Shown here: positions 1 to 9,755 of the stretch, piece by piece
Numbering within the stretch: position 1 is the first letter of the stretch
Layout: each line of letters opens with the position of its first letter
Assembly: GCF_950295315.1 (NCBI RefSeq)
Contig: NC_080171.1
Coordinates: 99,673,445-99,737,444, forward strand
Direction: 5' to 3'
DNA length: 64,000 nt
Source of the DNA: Erinaceus europaeus
Lineage: Eukaryota; Chordata; Mammalia; Eulipotyphla; Erinaceidae
Notes under the pieces: model-generated
Database searches by the model: none
What the model was told of the DNA's origin: nothing
The model's input: the letters and a program-made list of their open reading frames with translations, nothing else
Program-made: the position numbers and the translations under genes

Positions 1-379
1 AACCTGGGCCAAAGGACAGGAGTTCTAATCCACCCGCTCCAATGCACCCTATCTATGTCTAGGGTTGGTCCCAGGCCTTGATGAGCCGGTCCGATGGAAG
101 CTCGGCCACGTGTACCAAGGCCAGGGCCAGGGCCAACTGGGTCCTGGGACAGTTCAGGAAGAAAGTTAAGATACAGCAGAACTTTAGGGCTGGCCTGCTC
201 CTCAGGGGGGACACCCGCTGCGGGGGGGGGGGAAAGACTGAGACCCCTCCCATAGCTCGATGGAAGCAAAGTGATGGTAGACTGGGGGGGGGGGGGGGGC
301 GGAGGCTGAGGTATGGGAGGGGGCAGGGCTAGCTCACACTGGGGCGAGAAGGGGCGCCCAGACGTCCAGGGAACACGAT
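1..379 (-). other. NIBAN2: NIBAN2 intron 1, promoter-proximal part
   Basis: This lies downstream (minus-strand sense) of the exon 1 splice donor. It has no recognisable repeat. Two long G runs, at 222-232 and 284-299, are C runs in the transcript sense. Intron assignment follows only from the exon call beside it. Confidence 0.6.
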
Positions 380-524
380 CAGACTACAGATGTGGTGCCT
401 CGGCCACTCAGCGCCCCCGCCCGGCTCTCGGGAGACCCTAGTCCCCCTCGAGTCAGCGGGCCGGGGCGGGGGCGTGGCTCGGGGCTCCCCGGCCAGACCG
501 GAGCTGAGGGGCGCCCGGGCTCAC

Positions 525-579
525 CTGCGATGTGCTGGCGCCGGGCGTCGTCCAGGTGCGTGGACAGCACGTCCCCCAT
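525..579 (-). CDS. NIBAN2: NIBAN2 (FAM129B) first coding exon, partial gene
   Basis: On the minus strand an ATG at 579-577 sits in a strong start context (GCCATGG). It opens 18 codons reading MGDVLSTHLDDARRQHIA plus one base, and then a GT donor follows (GTGAGCC, complement of 518-524). I recognise this as the N-terminus of NIBAN2, also called FAM129B or MINERVA. That protein is a cytoplasmic and junctional PH-domain member of the Niban family, linked to apoptosis suppression and MAPK signalling. The exon ends in phase 1, so the next exon should begin by completing a Glu codon; it lies outside the window to the left. It sits in a CpG island with GC boxes upstream. Only this exon is present, so function rests on recalled family knowledge. 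A protein alignment would settle the call. Confidence 0.85.
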
Positions 580-633
580 GGCTGGCAAGAACCGCGGCCC
601 GATCTGGCCGCTGCACGCCGTTACCCGCGCCGC

Positions 634-657
634 TCAGGCGGACGCCGCTGGCGCCAT
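634..657 (-). other. short upstream ORF in the NIBAN2 leader
   Basis: On the minus strand an ATG at 657-655 opens a seven-codon frame (MAPAASA) closed by TGA at 636-634. That is 54 bases before the NIBAN2 start codon. It can affect translation only if the transcript starts at or beyond 657, which the sequence does not show. Confidence 0.4.
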
Positions 658-659
658 GG

Positions 660-905
660 AGCCCGGTCCGCCCTGCTCCCGCCGCCCCGGCTACGGCCTC
701 CGCTCCCGCTGGCGCTGCTGCTACTCCGGCCGCTTCTGTCCCGCCGGCCGCCTCCGCCTAGCTCCCAGCCCGCCCCGCCCGCAGGCCCCGCCCCGCCCTC
801 AGACCCCGCCCATAAGCCCCTCGGGCCCCGCCCCAAGGTCTCCCGGGCGGGAAGGCGGGGCGGGGGCGGGGGCCAGGGCAGCTCGGGAGGCTGAGACAAA
901 GGGAA
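660..905 (-). promoter_or_regulatory. GC-box promoter upstream of NIBAN2
   Basis: This TATA-less block has at least six Sp/KLF-type GC boxes (CCCGCCC or its complement), for example near 773-782, 788-796, 806-811, 826-832 and 845-870. It lies just upstream of the NIBAN2 start in minus-strand sense. The transcription start is not visible and is presumed to lie at about 600-800. Confidence 0.65.
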
Positions 906-929
906 GGTGGGAGCCAGGCGTGTGAGGAG

Positions 930-1524
930 CGCGCACAGACCCCGACCGACCGAAGCCAAGAGAGTGGAGGCTGCACTGCAGGGCGGGGGTTTCCCCTCCA
1001 AGACCTTCAAAGAAAGGGAATCATGCCGAGAAGGACGTGGGGGACTGGGAAAGGGCACCCCGCTGCTGCGGCCCCCAGGTCCCCGAACCGCAACCCCCAC
1101 CTCCCGCCGGACGCCCTGCCCGTCGCCCCGCCCGCTGCCACCGGTTCTCGAGAAGTTCCCTGGGCCTAGATCAGACCAGTCCCGAAGGTGTGCCCGCCTG
1201 CCTGGCACAATCTGCAAGAGGAAAGGAGCAGTGGGGGCGTGTTCAGGCCCAAAGTTGCCCATGGACCCAGTGCCCGTCTGGCATTCCTCAGGCTCAATAT
1301 AGGGGCTTTTTCACTGAAGGCGGCTTGTAGTTCTGGCCGAGACAGGAAAGAAGCAAATAATACCAGTGGACAGCTTATAGAAGACTCACAGACCAGCATG
1401 GGCTTTTGGTGCCCGGCCTGTGTGACTGGACATGGGTGGACCCCGGGGAACCACAGGGATGTTTCAGTCCTACCTGCTGTACCTTCCAGGTAGGTAGGGG
1501 AGTCAGGTTAACAGTTGGTATTCC
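930..1524. other. unique sequence upstream of the NIBAN2 promoter
   Basis: GC-rich at first and then ordinary. No repeat family is recognised. Open frames here are short and CpG-island driven, with no convincing exon structure. Confidence 0.5.
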
Positions 1525-1632
1525 CAGGCAGGGGAGACAGCATAATGGTTATGCAGGAGGATGTCATGCCTGAGGCTCTAAGGTCCCAGATTCAATCCCC
1601 AGTAACACCATAAACCAGGAACAGAAAGCAGG
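1525..1632 (+). mobile_element. SINE-C
   Basis: Head 'agacagcataatggttatgc', B-box region 'agattcaatcc' and the 'ccataaaccagga' body are present. The usual 'gagctgagcagtgctctgg' end is degraded. Confidence 0.8.
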
Positions 1633-2039
1633 CAAAGAAGAGTAAACACTATTCGAATTCCCAAATCGTGGACTTGGGTAACAGAGGTCTTCCTTGGCGT
1701 CTGATAGTCAAGACCTCCTACACTGCATCCCAAGTTTGTTTGCTTATCCCTGACAATCATCACTGATCTGTGTACTACACCCTGTAATTGAACAAGTCTG
1801 CAATTGACACAGGCAGAAAATGATAACAATAAAAGTTAATATTACTGGTCTTGAATATTTCTGTCAACATCACAGAAGGTAGGTTTGAAGTGGATTCAGG
1901 TGAGATAGACAATTATGTATTTAGTGGGCCCCAATACCCTCCCACAGGAGATGCAACTCCTGCTGTGTGTGCAGCCCACTGCAGGATGCTCAGGTGGGGT
2001 AGGGAGCTGGAGGTGAGAGATAACAAAGTCCAGGTTGTT
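1633..2039. other. no recognised feature
   Basis: Single-copy-looking DNA with no repeat family or exon that I can support. Confidence 0.4.
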
Positions 2040-2175
2040 CTGCTTGCTTTGTGATCTGGGACATGACATTACTCTGAACCTCAAGTCTCCTGGTCAAATG
2101 CAAATAATGATAGTATGTTGTGCTGATTAGATGAAATAGCAAAACCCCTCAAAAATGCCTAGCATGGCTTAGTTG
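2040..2175 (+). repeat. MIR fragment
   Basis: The order 'gtgatctgggacatgacatt..ctgaacctcaagtctcctggtcaaatgc..aataatgatag..gattagatgaaat..atgcctagcatgg' follows the ancient MIR consensus with heavy divergence. Confidence 0.6.
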
Positions 2176-2464
2176 ACTTCCCATAAGTACAACCCACTAT
2201 TCTGTTTTTCTTCCTAGCTCTAGGCCCCACCCTCAAGAGCCTACAGAAGCTTGAGGAAGGAACAGGACATTCCATTTAGAGGAAAATCCCAGAGTAGTAC
2301 TCGAGCTACAAGTTGAAAAACCAGAATTTTGACAGCAGATATTGGGTAAGGACATTCCAGGGAGTGGGGAGACAGAGGCAGGGCCTGTAGACCAGGGTGC
2401 TTTCCCTCAGCATGGAGTCATCAGGTGTGGTCTCAAATCAAACTCTAAGGAATTAGTGGCTTCC

Positions 2465-2585
2465 TTTTACAGAGCCGGAAACTGAGGCTCAGAGAGGGAA
2501 AGTGACTTTGGCAAGGTCATACAGCAAGAAAGAGACAGAACCCAGCCATAGGCTGAGTCTCCTGACACCAGTACCTAATTTTCTT
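2465..2585 (-). repeat. MIR fragment
   Basis: 'ttttacagagccggaaactgaggctcagagagg..aagtgact..gcaaggtcatacagcaag' is the reverse complement of the well-conserved MIR core. Confidence 0.8.
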
Positions 2586-3030
2586 TGGGTAACCAGAAGC
2601 AAGGGATGCTGATGTCCTTGTCTTATTTTTCCCATGGCCCAAACTATAGGGACTAGAAAGGTCTGCTCTAGTCTTGGAAAGTACTCACTGGAGCCAGCTG
2701 GTGTCTGGATACGCCAAGGCATCTCTTCAGTGGGATTGAAGGTTGTGCCAATTGAATAAAGGTGGGACCACAAATAGCCTTTTGCTGCCTCCATAAGCCC
2801 AGACCTGAGAGCCTGGAGTGCCCATAAACCCGGTGGACCTAGCCCCTGGCCTATTGTCCCTCCCTCTTGGCATTGGAGACCTATTACATGTCAGCTAGCT
2901 CCCCTGGCCTGGCATGTGTAAATCAAATGAAAGAAAACAAGGTAGTGTTGACTGGAGGGTTCTGTGCATATACACACGAAGTCTCCCACCACCACCATCT
3001 TGAAGAAAGTCTCCTCCAATCCAGCATTGC
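2586..3030. other. no recognised feature
   Basis: Unique-looking sequence between a MIR and a SINE. Confidence 0.4.
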
Positions 3031-3033
3031 AAG

Positions 3034-3366
3034 AATTTTTTTTTGTCTCCAGGGTTATTGTGGGGGCTTAGTTCCTGTGCTACAAAATCACTGCTCCTGG
3101 AGGCTATTTTTTTTCCTTTTGTTGTCCTTGTTGTTTATCATTGTTGATGTTATTATTGCTGTCGTTGTTGGATAGGACAGAGAGAAATGGGGCGAGGAGA
3201 GGAAGACAGGGAAGGGGAGAGAAAGATAGACACCTGCAGACCTGCTTCACTGCTTGTGAAGTGACCCCCCTGCAGGTAGGGAGCCAGGGCTGGAACCTAG
3301 ATCCTTACACCAGTCTTTGCAGTTTGCGTCACGTGCGCTTAACCACTGCGCTACCGCCCAGCTCCC
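3034..3366 (-). mobile_element. SINE-A, long form
   Basis: Reading minus, the tRNA-like head 'gtagcgcagtggttaagcgc' leads into the 'cctgcagg' core and ends in the extended tail ('cctccaggagcagtgatttt'). A short 'caagaat' repeat flanks both sides. Confidence 0.85.
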
Positions 3367-3394
3367 AAGAATGTTGTATTTTATAGAAGGGTAG

Positions 3395-3540
3395 TTGGGT
3401 GGTCCAGGAAATGGAACAGTAGATAGGGCATTGGACTCGGAAGCTTAAAGTCCTGAGTTCAGTTCCCAGCAGCACATGTACCAGAGTGATGTCTGGTTCT
3501 TTCTCTCTCTCCTCTTTTCTCATTAATAGATGAGTAAAAT

Positions 3541-3545
<5 letters not shown>
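3395..3545 (+). mobile_element. SINE-D
   Basis: 'ggtggtccaggaaatggaac' through 'cagcacatgtaccagagtgatgtctgg' to 'aataaaatctt'-like tail, running directly into a GA microsatellite. Confidence 0.8.
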
Positions 3546-3577
<32 letters not shown>

Positions 3578-3587
3578 AAGAGAGAGT
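3544..3587. repeat. (GA)n microsatellite
   Basis: About 15 GA units, then a slightly interrupted run. It grew from the tail of the preceding SINE. Confidence 0.9.
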
Positions 3588-3660
3588 AGTTGAGGGGAAT
3601 TGACTAAAGAAGAAAAAAAGTCAGGAGAGAACTTTGGGAAGCATAGAAATGTTCCCTGCA

Positions 3661-3866
3661 GGGACTGGGCAGTGGCATATCCTGTGGAGAGCACATGTTA
3701 CAGGGTACAAGGATCCAGGTTCAAGCCCCAGTCCCTACCTGCAAGAAGGAAGCTTCACAAGTGGTGAAGTAGTGCTGCAAGGTCTCTCTCTCTCTGTCTC
3801 TCTCTCCTCCTATGTTTCTCATTAATAAATAAATAAAATCTTTAAAATAAAATAAAATAAAAAATG
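3661..3866 (+). mobile_element. SINE-B with SINE-D-like tail
   Basis: The head and 'cctgcaa..aagcttcacaagtggtgaagtagtgctgcaagg' core are SINE-B, but the 3' end 'cctatgtttctcattaataaataaataaaatc' is the SINE-D tail. This is a hybrid. Confidence 0.75.
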
Positions 3867-3877
3867 AAAAACTTATT

Positions 3878-4073
3878 GGTAGGGAGCCAGATTTGCAAAC
3901 ATGAGGTCCTGAGTTTGAGCCCTGTCATCACATATGCCAGAGTTATGCTATGGCTCTCATCCCCTCTGATAAATAATAAAAGACTCCCATGCCTGAGACT
4001 CCAAAGTCCCAGATTCAATCCCCCCGCACCACTATAAACCAGAGCTGAGCAGTGCTCTGATATAAAAAAAGAT
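3878..4073 (+). mobile_element. two SINE fragments (D-like, then C)
   Basis: 3878-3980 is a degraded SINE-D ('catgaggtcctgagtttgag'). 3981-4073 is a 5'-truncated SINE-C ending 'gagctgagcagtgctctg'. Confidence 0.7.
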
Positions 4074-4117
4074 TTTTTATTTTATTTTTCAATATATATT
4101 TATTTCTTTTTGTTGCC

Positions 4118-4262
4118 CTTCTTGAATATTTTATTTATTTATGAGAAAGACAGGAAGAGAAAGAACCAGACATCACTCTGGTACATGTGCTGCAGGGATT
4201 GAACTTGGGACCTCATGCTTGAGAGTCCAGCTTAATCTGCTGTGCCACTTCCTGGACCACAT
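4118..4262 (-). mobile_element. SINE-D
   Basis: 'tttatttatgagaaagacagg..accagacatcactctggtacatgtgctgcagggattgaactt' is SINE-D reversed and nearly complete. Confidence 0.85.
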
Positions 4263-4492
4263 TTTTTTTTATTGTTGTTGTAGTTATTATTGTTGCTACT
4301 GATGTCATCATTGTTAGATAAGACAGAGAGAAATGGAGAAAGGAGGGGAAGACAGAGAGGGAAAGAGAAAGACAGACACATGTAGACCTGCTTCACCTGC
4401 AGATAGGGAGCCAGGGCTCGAACAGGGATCCTTGCCGGTCCTTACACTTTGTGCCACATGCGCTTAACCCGCTGCGCTACTGCCCGGCAACC
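4263..4492 (-). mobile_element. SINE-A
   Basis: T-rich tail complement, 'agacagagagaaatggag' and head 'gcgctactgcccggc' are in order. The core is shortened ('cttcacctgcagatagg'). Confidence 0.8.
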
Positions 4493-4579
4493 CCACCCCC
4501 ACCCCCTATCCCTCTCACTCCCTGACCACATTTTTTCAAAAGTTAAAAGATAGAGAGTGATAAACATTAAGAGACTAGA

Positions 4580-4775
4580 ACAGGGGGTAAGATGGTGGTG
4601 CACTAGGTTGAGCTCACCCATTACCATGTGCACAGATCAACCCCCATCCCCATCTGCAATGGGTAAGCTTCACCCGCAGTGTTGCAGGTGTTTCTCTCTT
4701 TCTCCCTCTCTATGTCTCTGTTCTCTCTTGATTTCTTTCTATCCTATCAAATAAAAAAAAGGCAAAAAGAAAAAA
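4580..4775 (+). mobile_element. SINE-B
   Basis: 'atggtggtgcactaggttgagc' head, degraded B box, 'gttgcaggtgtttctctc' and A-rich tail. Confidence 0.75.
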
Positions 4776-5180
4776 AATATAATAGAACAAACAGTATTTG
4801 AGGACAAGGGGACAGATATGAGGTGAGTCCCTGGAGAGGTGGCCTAGGAAAGTTTCTCTGAGGAGGTGACATTATGGGAATTGACTGGCAGGAAGCCTGC
4901 TTGAAGATCCGGGCATAGCCACCTTTTATGCAGCAGGTCTCATATGCCAAGTAGTCTCATTTGGTTCTTGGAACTTTTTGTTATTGTTAAGAGAATCACC
5001 AACCAGAAGGATCTTCAAAAGATGTTTTTCCATCTTTGGAATTGTATGCATACAGTGATTCTTATTTACACTTATTTAATCTGAGGCTAGATAGGGACAT
5101 AGCTCACTACTATGAGATAAGGCAAGGGTAGGGGGCCCCCAAGCTATATTATTATTATTATTTATAAAATAAAAATATCA
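4776..5180. other. no recognised feature
   Basis: No family assigned. The stretch 'gtttctctgaggaggtgacatt' resembles ancient dispersed repeats, but I cannot name one. Confidence 0.35.
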
Positions 5181-5336
5181 TGGTCTGGGAGGTGGCACAG
5201 TGGATAAAGCACTGGACTCTCAAGCATGAGGTCCTGAGTTCGATCCCTGGCAGCACATGTATCAGAGTGATGTCTGATTCTCACTCTGTCTCCTCCTTTA
5301 TCATTAATAAATAAATAAAATCTTTAAAATAAAATT
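5181..5336 (+). mobile_element. SINE-D
   Basis: Near-complete copy from 'tggtctgggaggtggcacag' to 'aataaataaataaaatcttt'. Confidence 0.9.
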
Positions 5337-5353
5337 AAAATATTGATAAGACC

Positions 5354-6720
5354 CCCCACACACACCTATGGACATCTAATCTTTGACAAAGGGGCCCAGA
5401 CTATTACATGGGGAAAGCAGAGTCTCTTCAACAAATGGTGTTGGAAACAATGGGTTGAAACATGCAGAAGAATGAAACTGAATCACTGTATTTCACCAAA
5501 TACAAAAGTAAATTCCAAGTGGATCAAGGACTTGGATGTTAGACCAGAAACTATCAAATACTTAGAGGAAAATATTGGCAGAACTCTTTTCCGCATAAAT
5601 TTTAAAGACATTTTCAATGAAACGAATCCAATTACAAGGAAGACTAAGGCAAGTATAAACCTATGGGACTACATCAAATTAAAAAGCTTCTTCACAGCAA
5701 AAGAAACCACTACCCAAACCAAGAGACCCCTCACAGAATGGGAGAAGATCTTTACATGCCATACATCAGATAAGAGTTTAATAACCAACATATATAAAGA
5801 GCTTGCCAGACTCAACAACAAGACAACAAATAACCCCATCCAAAAATGGGGGGAGGACTTGGACAGAATATTCACCACAGAAGAGATCCAAAAGGCTGAG
5901 AAACACATGAAAAAAGGCTCCAAGTCTCTGATTGTCAGAGAAATGCAAATCAAGACAACAATGAGATATCACTTCACTCCTGTGAGAATGTCATACATCA
6001 GAAAAGGTAACAGCAGCAAATGCTGGAGAAGGTGTGGGGTCAAGGAACCCTCCTGCACTGCTGGTGGGAATGCCAGTTGGTCCAGCCTCTGTGGAGAACA
6101 GTCTGGAGAACTCTCAGAAGGCTAGAAATGGACCTACCCTATGACCCTGCAATTCCCCTCCTGGGGATATATCCTAAGGAACCCAACACATCCATCCAAA
6201 AAGATCTGTGTACACATATGTTCTTGGCAGCACAATTTGTAATAGCCAAAACCTGGAAGCAACCCAGGTGCCCAACAACAGATGAGTGGCTCAGCAAGTT
6301 GTGGTATATATACACAATGGAATACTACTCAGCTGTAAAAAATGGTGACTTCACTGTTTTCAGCCGATCTTGGATGGACCTTGAAAAACTCATGTTGAGT
6401 GAAATAAGTCAGAAACAGAAGGATGAATATGGGATGATCTCACTCTCAGGCAGAAGTTGAAAAACAAGATCAGAAAAGAAAACAGAAGTAGAACCTGAAC
6501 TGGAATTGGCATATTGCACCAAAGTAAAAGACTGGGGTGGGTGGGTGGGGAGAATACAGGTCCATGAAGGATGATAAATGACATAGTGGGGGTTGTATTG
6601 TTAAATGGGAAACTGGGGAATGTTATGCATGTACAAACTATTGTATTTACTGTTGAATGTAAAACATTAATTCCCCCAATAAAGAAATAAATTTTTAAAA
6701 AATGGAAAAAAAATAATAAT
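5354..6720 (+). mobile_element. 5'-truncated LINE-1 with 17-bp target duplication
   Basis: It is flanked by perfect copies of 'aaaatattgataagacc' at 5337-5353 and 6721-6737. It starts inside ORF2 (homologous to about 37,722 of the full copy), carries the 3' UTR ('gaatgttatgcatgtacaaactattg') and ends in A-rich sequence with an AATAAA at 6679. ORF2 is open from the start to about 6123, where 'ggtcaagg' lacks one base relative to 'ggtcaaagg' in the sister copies. It then continues in another frame to its natural stop near 6458. The C-terminal CWWECQ cysteine motif is visible. Not capable of moving itself. Confidence 0.95.
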
Positions 6721-6737
6721 AAAATATTGATAAGACC

Positions 6738-6823
6738 AACGATGACGACAACAATAATAACTACCAAAATAAAAACAACAAGGGCAACAAAAGGGAATAA
6801 ATAAATAAATATTTTTTAAAAAC
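6738..6823 (+). mobile_element. SINE-A tail fragment
   Basis: Only the 3' part 'cgatgacgacaacaataataacta..caacaagggcaacaaaaggg' is present. It lies between two copies of the 17-base motif that also flanks the preceding L1. Confidence 0.8.
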
Positions 6824-6840
6824 TTTAAAAAAATATTGAC

Positions 6841-7030
6841 AAGACCATAGGATAAGAGGGGTACAATTCCACATAATTCCCAACACCAGTGTTCCATATC
6901 CCATGCCCTCTTTTGAAAGCTTTCCTATTCTTTATCCCTCTGGGAGCATGAACCCAAGATGATTATGGGGTGCAGAAGGTGGAAGCTCTGGGTTCTGTAA
7001 TTTCTTTTCTGCTGATCCCCCCCAAGCTAT
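6841..7030 (-). mobile_element. tail-module fragment
   Basis: 'accataggataagaggggtacaattccacataattccca' and 'ctttatccctctgggagcatgaaccc' match the 3' module described at 22,363-22,899, reversed and diverged. Confidence 0.75.
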
Positions 7031-7129
7031 TCTGACACTCTAGCAGACAAATGGAGAGGGGAACCCCTGCCATGGATTGGTGGGAGCTCTCCCAAAGAGA
7101 GCTCCTTGAGTGTGCACAACAAAGGACTT

Positions 7130-7355
7130 TATTTTATTATTATTATTTATTTGTTGTCATATTTGTTTATTGGATAGAGACAGCCAGAAATCAAGAGGAA
7201 GGAGAGATAGAGAGAGAGAGACAGAGAGACACCTGCAGCCCTGCTTCACCACTCGCAAAGCTTTCCACCCGCAAGTGGGGACCAGGGGCTTGAACCTGGA
7301 TCCTAGAGCATTGTAACATGTGCACTCAACCAGGTGTGCCACCACTTGGACCCCA
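7130..7355 (-). mobile_element. SINE-B
   Basis: Reversed copy: 'tattggatagagacagccagaaatcaagagg' to 'gcactcaaccaggtgtgccaccacttgg'. Confidence 0.9.
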
Positions 7356-7567
7356 GAATAGAGAACTTTCTACTTTATTCTGGGAAAATTGTAATTTTTT
7401 CAAAAGTTACTTCTCATCTCTCTATAACTTTATCTTAATAAAGCTGGCCAGCTATGATCTTTGAGGGAGAAATGACAATTTTTCAGGCAAGAAAAATGAA
7501 TATGGTAATCAGAACTATCTGAGGAAGACAGGACTCCAGGAAGCTAGATAGAAAGTTCTAAACTCTA

Positions 7568-7697
7568 GGGTAGGGATATATAGCATAATGGTTATGCAAA
7601 GAGACTCTCGTCCCTGAGCTCCAGAGTCCCAGGTTCAATCCCCTGCACAACCATAAATCAGAGCTGAGCAGTGCTCTTGTAAAAAAAAAAAAAAAAG
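7568..7697 (+). mobile_element. SINE-C
   Basis: Full 'tatagcataatggttatgcaaagagactctc' head to 'gagctgagcagtgctcttg' followed by an A run. Confidence 0.9.
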
Positions 7698-7699
7698 TT

Positions 7700-7850
7700 T
7701 CTCAACTCTAAAAGCTTTTATGCTGGTGGCTATTTTGACATTCAGTCTTTAGTTCTGAGTAAGGTAAAGCATGTTTTGTACATATATTGGCTATTTGTTG
7801 TTTCTTCTGCTCACTTTTCTATTAGGATGCCAATTGTGATTTTTTTAAGA
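7700..7850 (-). repeat. probable ancient L1 fragment
   Basis: 'acatatattggctatttgttgtttcttctgctcacttttctattagg' resembles the reversed 3' region of old mammalian L1. Weak. Confidence 0.35.
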
Positions 7851-7860
7851 TTTTATTTAT

Positions 7861-8030
7861 TGGACTGGGGAGACAGCATAATGATTATGCAAAAAGACTT
7901 TCGTGCTTGAGGCTCCAAGCTCCCAGGTTCAATCCCCAGTATTACTATAAATAAACCAGAGCTGAGAAGTTCTCTCGTGATTCTCTGTGTATTTCTCTAT
8001 ATATCTCCATCATTTAAAAGAAAATAAATA
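7861..8030 (+). mobile_element. SINE-C, extended 3' end
   Basis: Standard head and body. After 'gagctgagaagttctctcg' it continues with a CT-rich tail to 'aaaagaaaataaat'. Confidence 0.8.
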
Positions 8031-8305
8031 GGGAGTCAGGCAGTAGTGCAGCTGGTTAAGCGCAGGTGGTACAAAGCACAATGACCGGTGTAAGGATCTC
8101 AGTTCGAGTCCCCGGCTCTCCACCTACAGGTGAGTTGCTTCACAGGTGGCGAAGCAGGTCTGCAGGTGTCTATTTTTCTCTCCCTCTCTGTGTCTTTCCG
8201 TCCTCTCTCCATTTCTCTCTGTCCTATCTAACAACGACGACATCAACAACAACAATAAAACAACAAGGGCAACAAAAGGGAATAAACTAAATTTAAAAAA
8301 ATAAA
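8031..8305 (+). mobile_element. SINE-A
   Basis: Complete: 'gggagtcaggcagtagtgcag', 'gttcgagtccccggctc' (B box), 'acctacagg', 'gacgacatcaacaacaacaataaaac', 'aacaaaagggaataaac'. Confidence 0.9.
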
Positions 8306-8317
8306 ATGAAATAAATA

Positions 8318-8480
8318 GGGGGAGCCAGGCATTGGGGCAGCAGGTTAAGAGCACATAGTACAAAGTGCAGGGACTGGCTCAAGGATCCCAGTTCGAACCT
8401 GGTCTCCCCACCTGCAGGGAGTCATTTCACAAGCGGTGGATCAGATCTGCAGGTGTCTATCTTTCTCTTCCCCTTTCTTT
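8318..8480 (+). mobile_element. SINE-A, 3'-truncated
   Basis: Head and core present; stops after 'gtgtctatctttctcttccc' and runs into a T-rich tract. Confidence 0.8.
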
Positions 8481-8535
8481 TCTTTCTTTTTTTTTTTTTT
8501 TTACTGTTCTAAAATTCTGTGGACCATGTAGTTCT

Positions 8536-8774
8536 CCTCCCCTTTTTTTTTTTTTTAAGTTTTTTATTATCTGTATTAATTGGACAGAGACAGCCAGAAA
8601 TCAAGAGGGAAGAGGGAGAGAGAGACAGAGAGAGAGAGAGACAAGAGACACCGCCAGCCCTGCTTTACCACTTTTAAAACTTTCTCCTTTCAGGTGGTAA
8701 CAGGGGCTCTCGAAGTCAGGTCGTTATGCATTGTAACATGTGCACTCAACCAGGTGCATCACCACCTGGGCCCC
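8536..8774 (-). mobile_element. SINE-B
   Basis: Reversed copy with a 'tagttctc' direct repeat on both sides (near 8528 and 8775). Confidence 0.85.
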
Positions 8775-8794
8775 TAGTTCTCTTTTCTAGACAA

Positions 8795-9158
8795 AGGATC
8801 GTCAGTTGTTGTTATGATTCCATCCTGACTTCACTGGGCAGACAACCTTGCCAATGTTTTCTAAAGTCTCACCTCCCCAGAACTCTACCCTACTAGGGAA
8901 AGATAGACACAGGCTGGAGGTAAGGATCGACCTGCCAAAGCCCATAGCCACTGGAGAAAGAATTACAGAAGCCAGACCTTCTACCTCCTGCACTCCATAA
9001 AGAATTTTGGTCCATAAATCCCAGAGGGATTAAGAATAGGGAAGTTTTCAATGGGAGGGATGGGACATGAAACTCTGGTGGTGGGAACTGTATGGAATTA
9101 TACCCCCGCTATCCTACGGTTTTGTTAATCACTATTAAACCATTAATAAAAAATAAAA
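8795..9158 (+). mobile_element. tail-module copy, older
   Basis: 'ccatcctgacttcactgggcag..cctactagggaaagatag..attacagaagccagaccttc..ggtggtgggaactgtatggaat..ggttttgttaat' is in the same order as the module at 22.4-22.9 kb and ends in an A-rich tail. Confidence 0.8.
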
Positions 9159-9159
9159 A

Positions 9160-9465
9160 TATTGCCAATCACCTTGGTTTAATTTAACTTAATATATGTA
9201 TTTTTCTTATTGGGGTATTAATGGTTTATACTTGACTGTGAATAGTTGGTATATGTGTAACATTACTCAGTTTTCTGCATAAATGGTTTAATTTTTTTCT
9301 TTTTTAGCTAGCTAGATACAAGCAGTGTGAAAGAAACCACAACACTAAAAGCTTCCTTTAATGCATTGATGACTAAATTCGAACCTGAGTTTTGCACATG
9401 GTAAAGCAGCACCCTAACGAAGTGAGCTATTTTGCTAGCCTGGCTTCATCTTTTTTTTTTTTTTT
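9160..9465. other. mostly AT-rich, probable old L1 3' end
   Basis: 9205-9290 ('ttattggggtattaatggtttatacttgac') looks like a reversed, diverged L1 3' terminus. 9340-9440 may be a degraded reversed SINE. Confidence 0.4.
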
Positions 9466-9473
9466 TAATTTAA

Positions 9474-9755
9474 GAAAGGATTAATTAACAAAACCATAGG
9501 GTAGGAGGGGTACAACTCCACACAATTCCCATCACGCAATCTCCATATCCCACCCCCTCCCCCGATAGCTTTCCCATTCTCTATCCCTCTTCTCTTCCCC
9601 TTTCTATCTTCCCTTCCTCTCTCAATGTCTAACCTATCCAACAAGAACAAAAATGGAAAAAATGGCCACCCCGAGCAGAGGATTAGTAGTACAGGCACTG
9701 AGCCCCGAGGATAACCCTGGAGGCAATAAAATAAAATAAATGTTTTAAAAATGTA
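9474..9755 (-). mobile_element. tail-module fragment fused to SINE debris
   Basis: 9474-9598 is the terminal part of the tail module, reversed. 9599-9755 is plus-strand SINE 3' sequence ending 'gcaggcactgagccccgagg' and 'ataaccctggagg'. Confidence 0.65.

Larger units (their letters stand above)
390..1180. other. CpG island
   Basis: GC content and CpG density are far above the rest of the window, where CpG survives mainly inside young repeats. The island covers the exon, leader and promoter and extends about 500 bases further upstream. Confidence 0.75.

Noticed and set aside
621..1262. Long minus-strand open frame (over 200 codons) across the CpG island
   Set aside because: Composition-driven frame in GC-rich DNA with few stops. 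It does not match NIBAN2 and is out of frame with the recognised exon.
5669..5953. Antisense open frames repeated at 5.7, 21.4 and 38.0 kb
   Set aside because: These are shadows of L1 ORF2 on the opposite strand, recurring only because L1 recurs.
8031..8060. tRNA genes at the many 'gttcgagtcccc' B-box matches
   Set aside because: All such matches sit in SINE heads followed by the SINE core; none folds as a complete tRNA with an acceptor stem by inspection.
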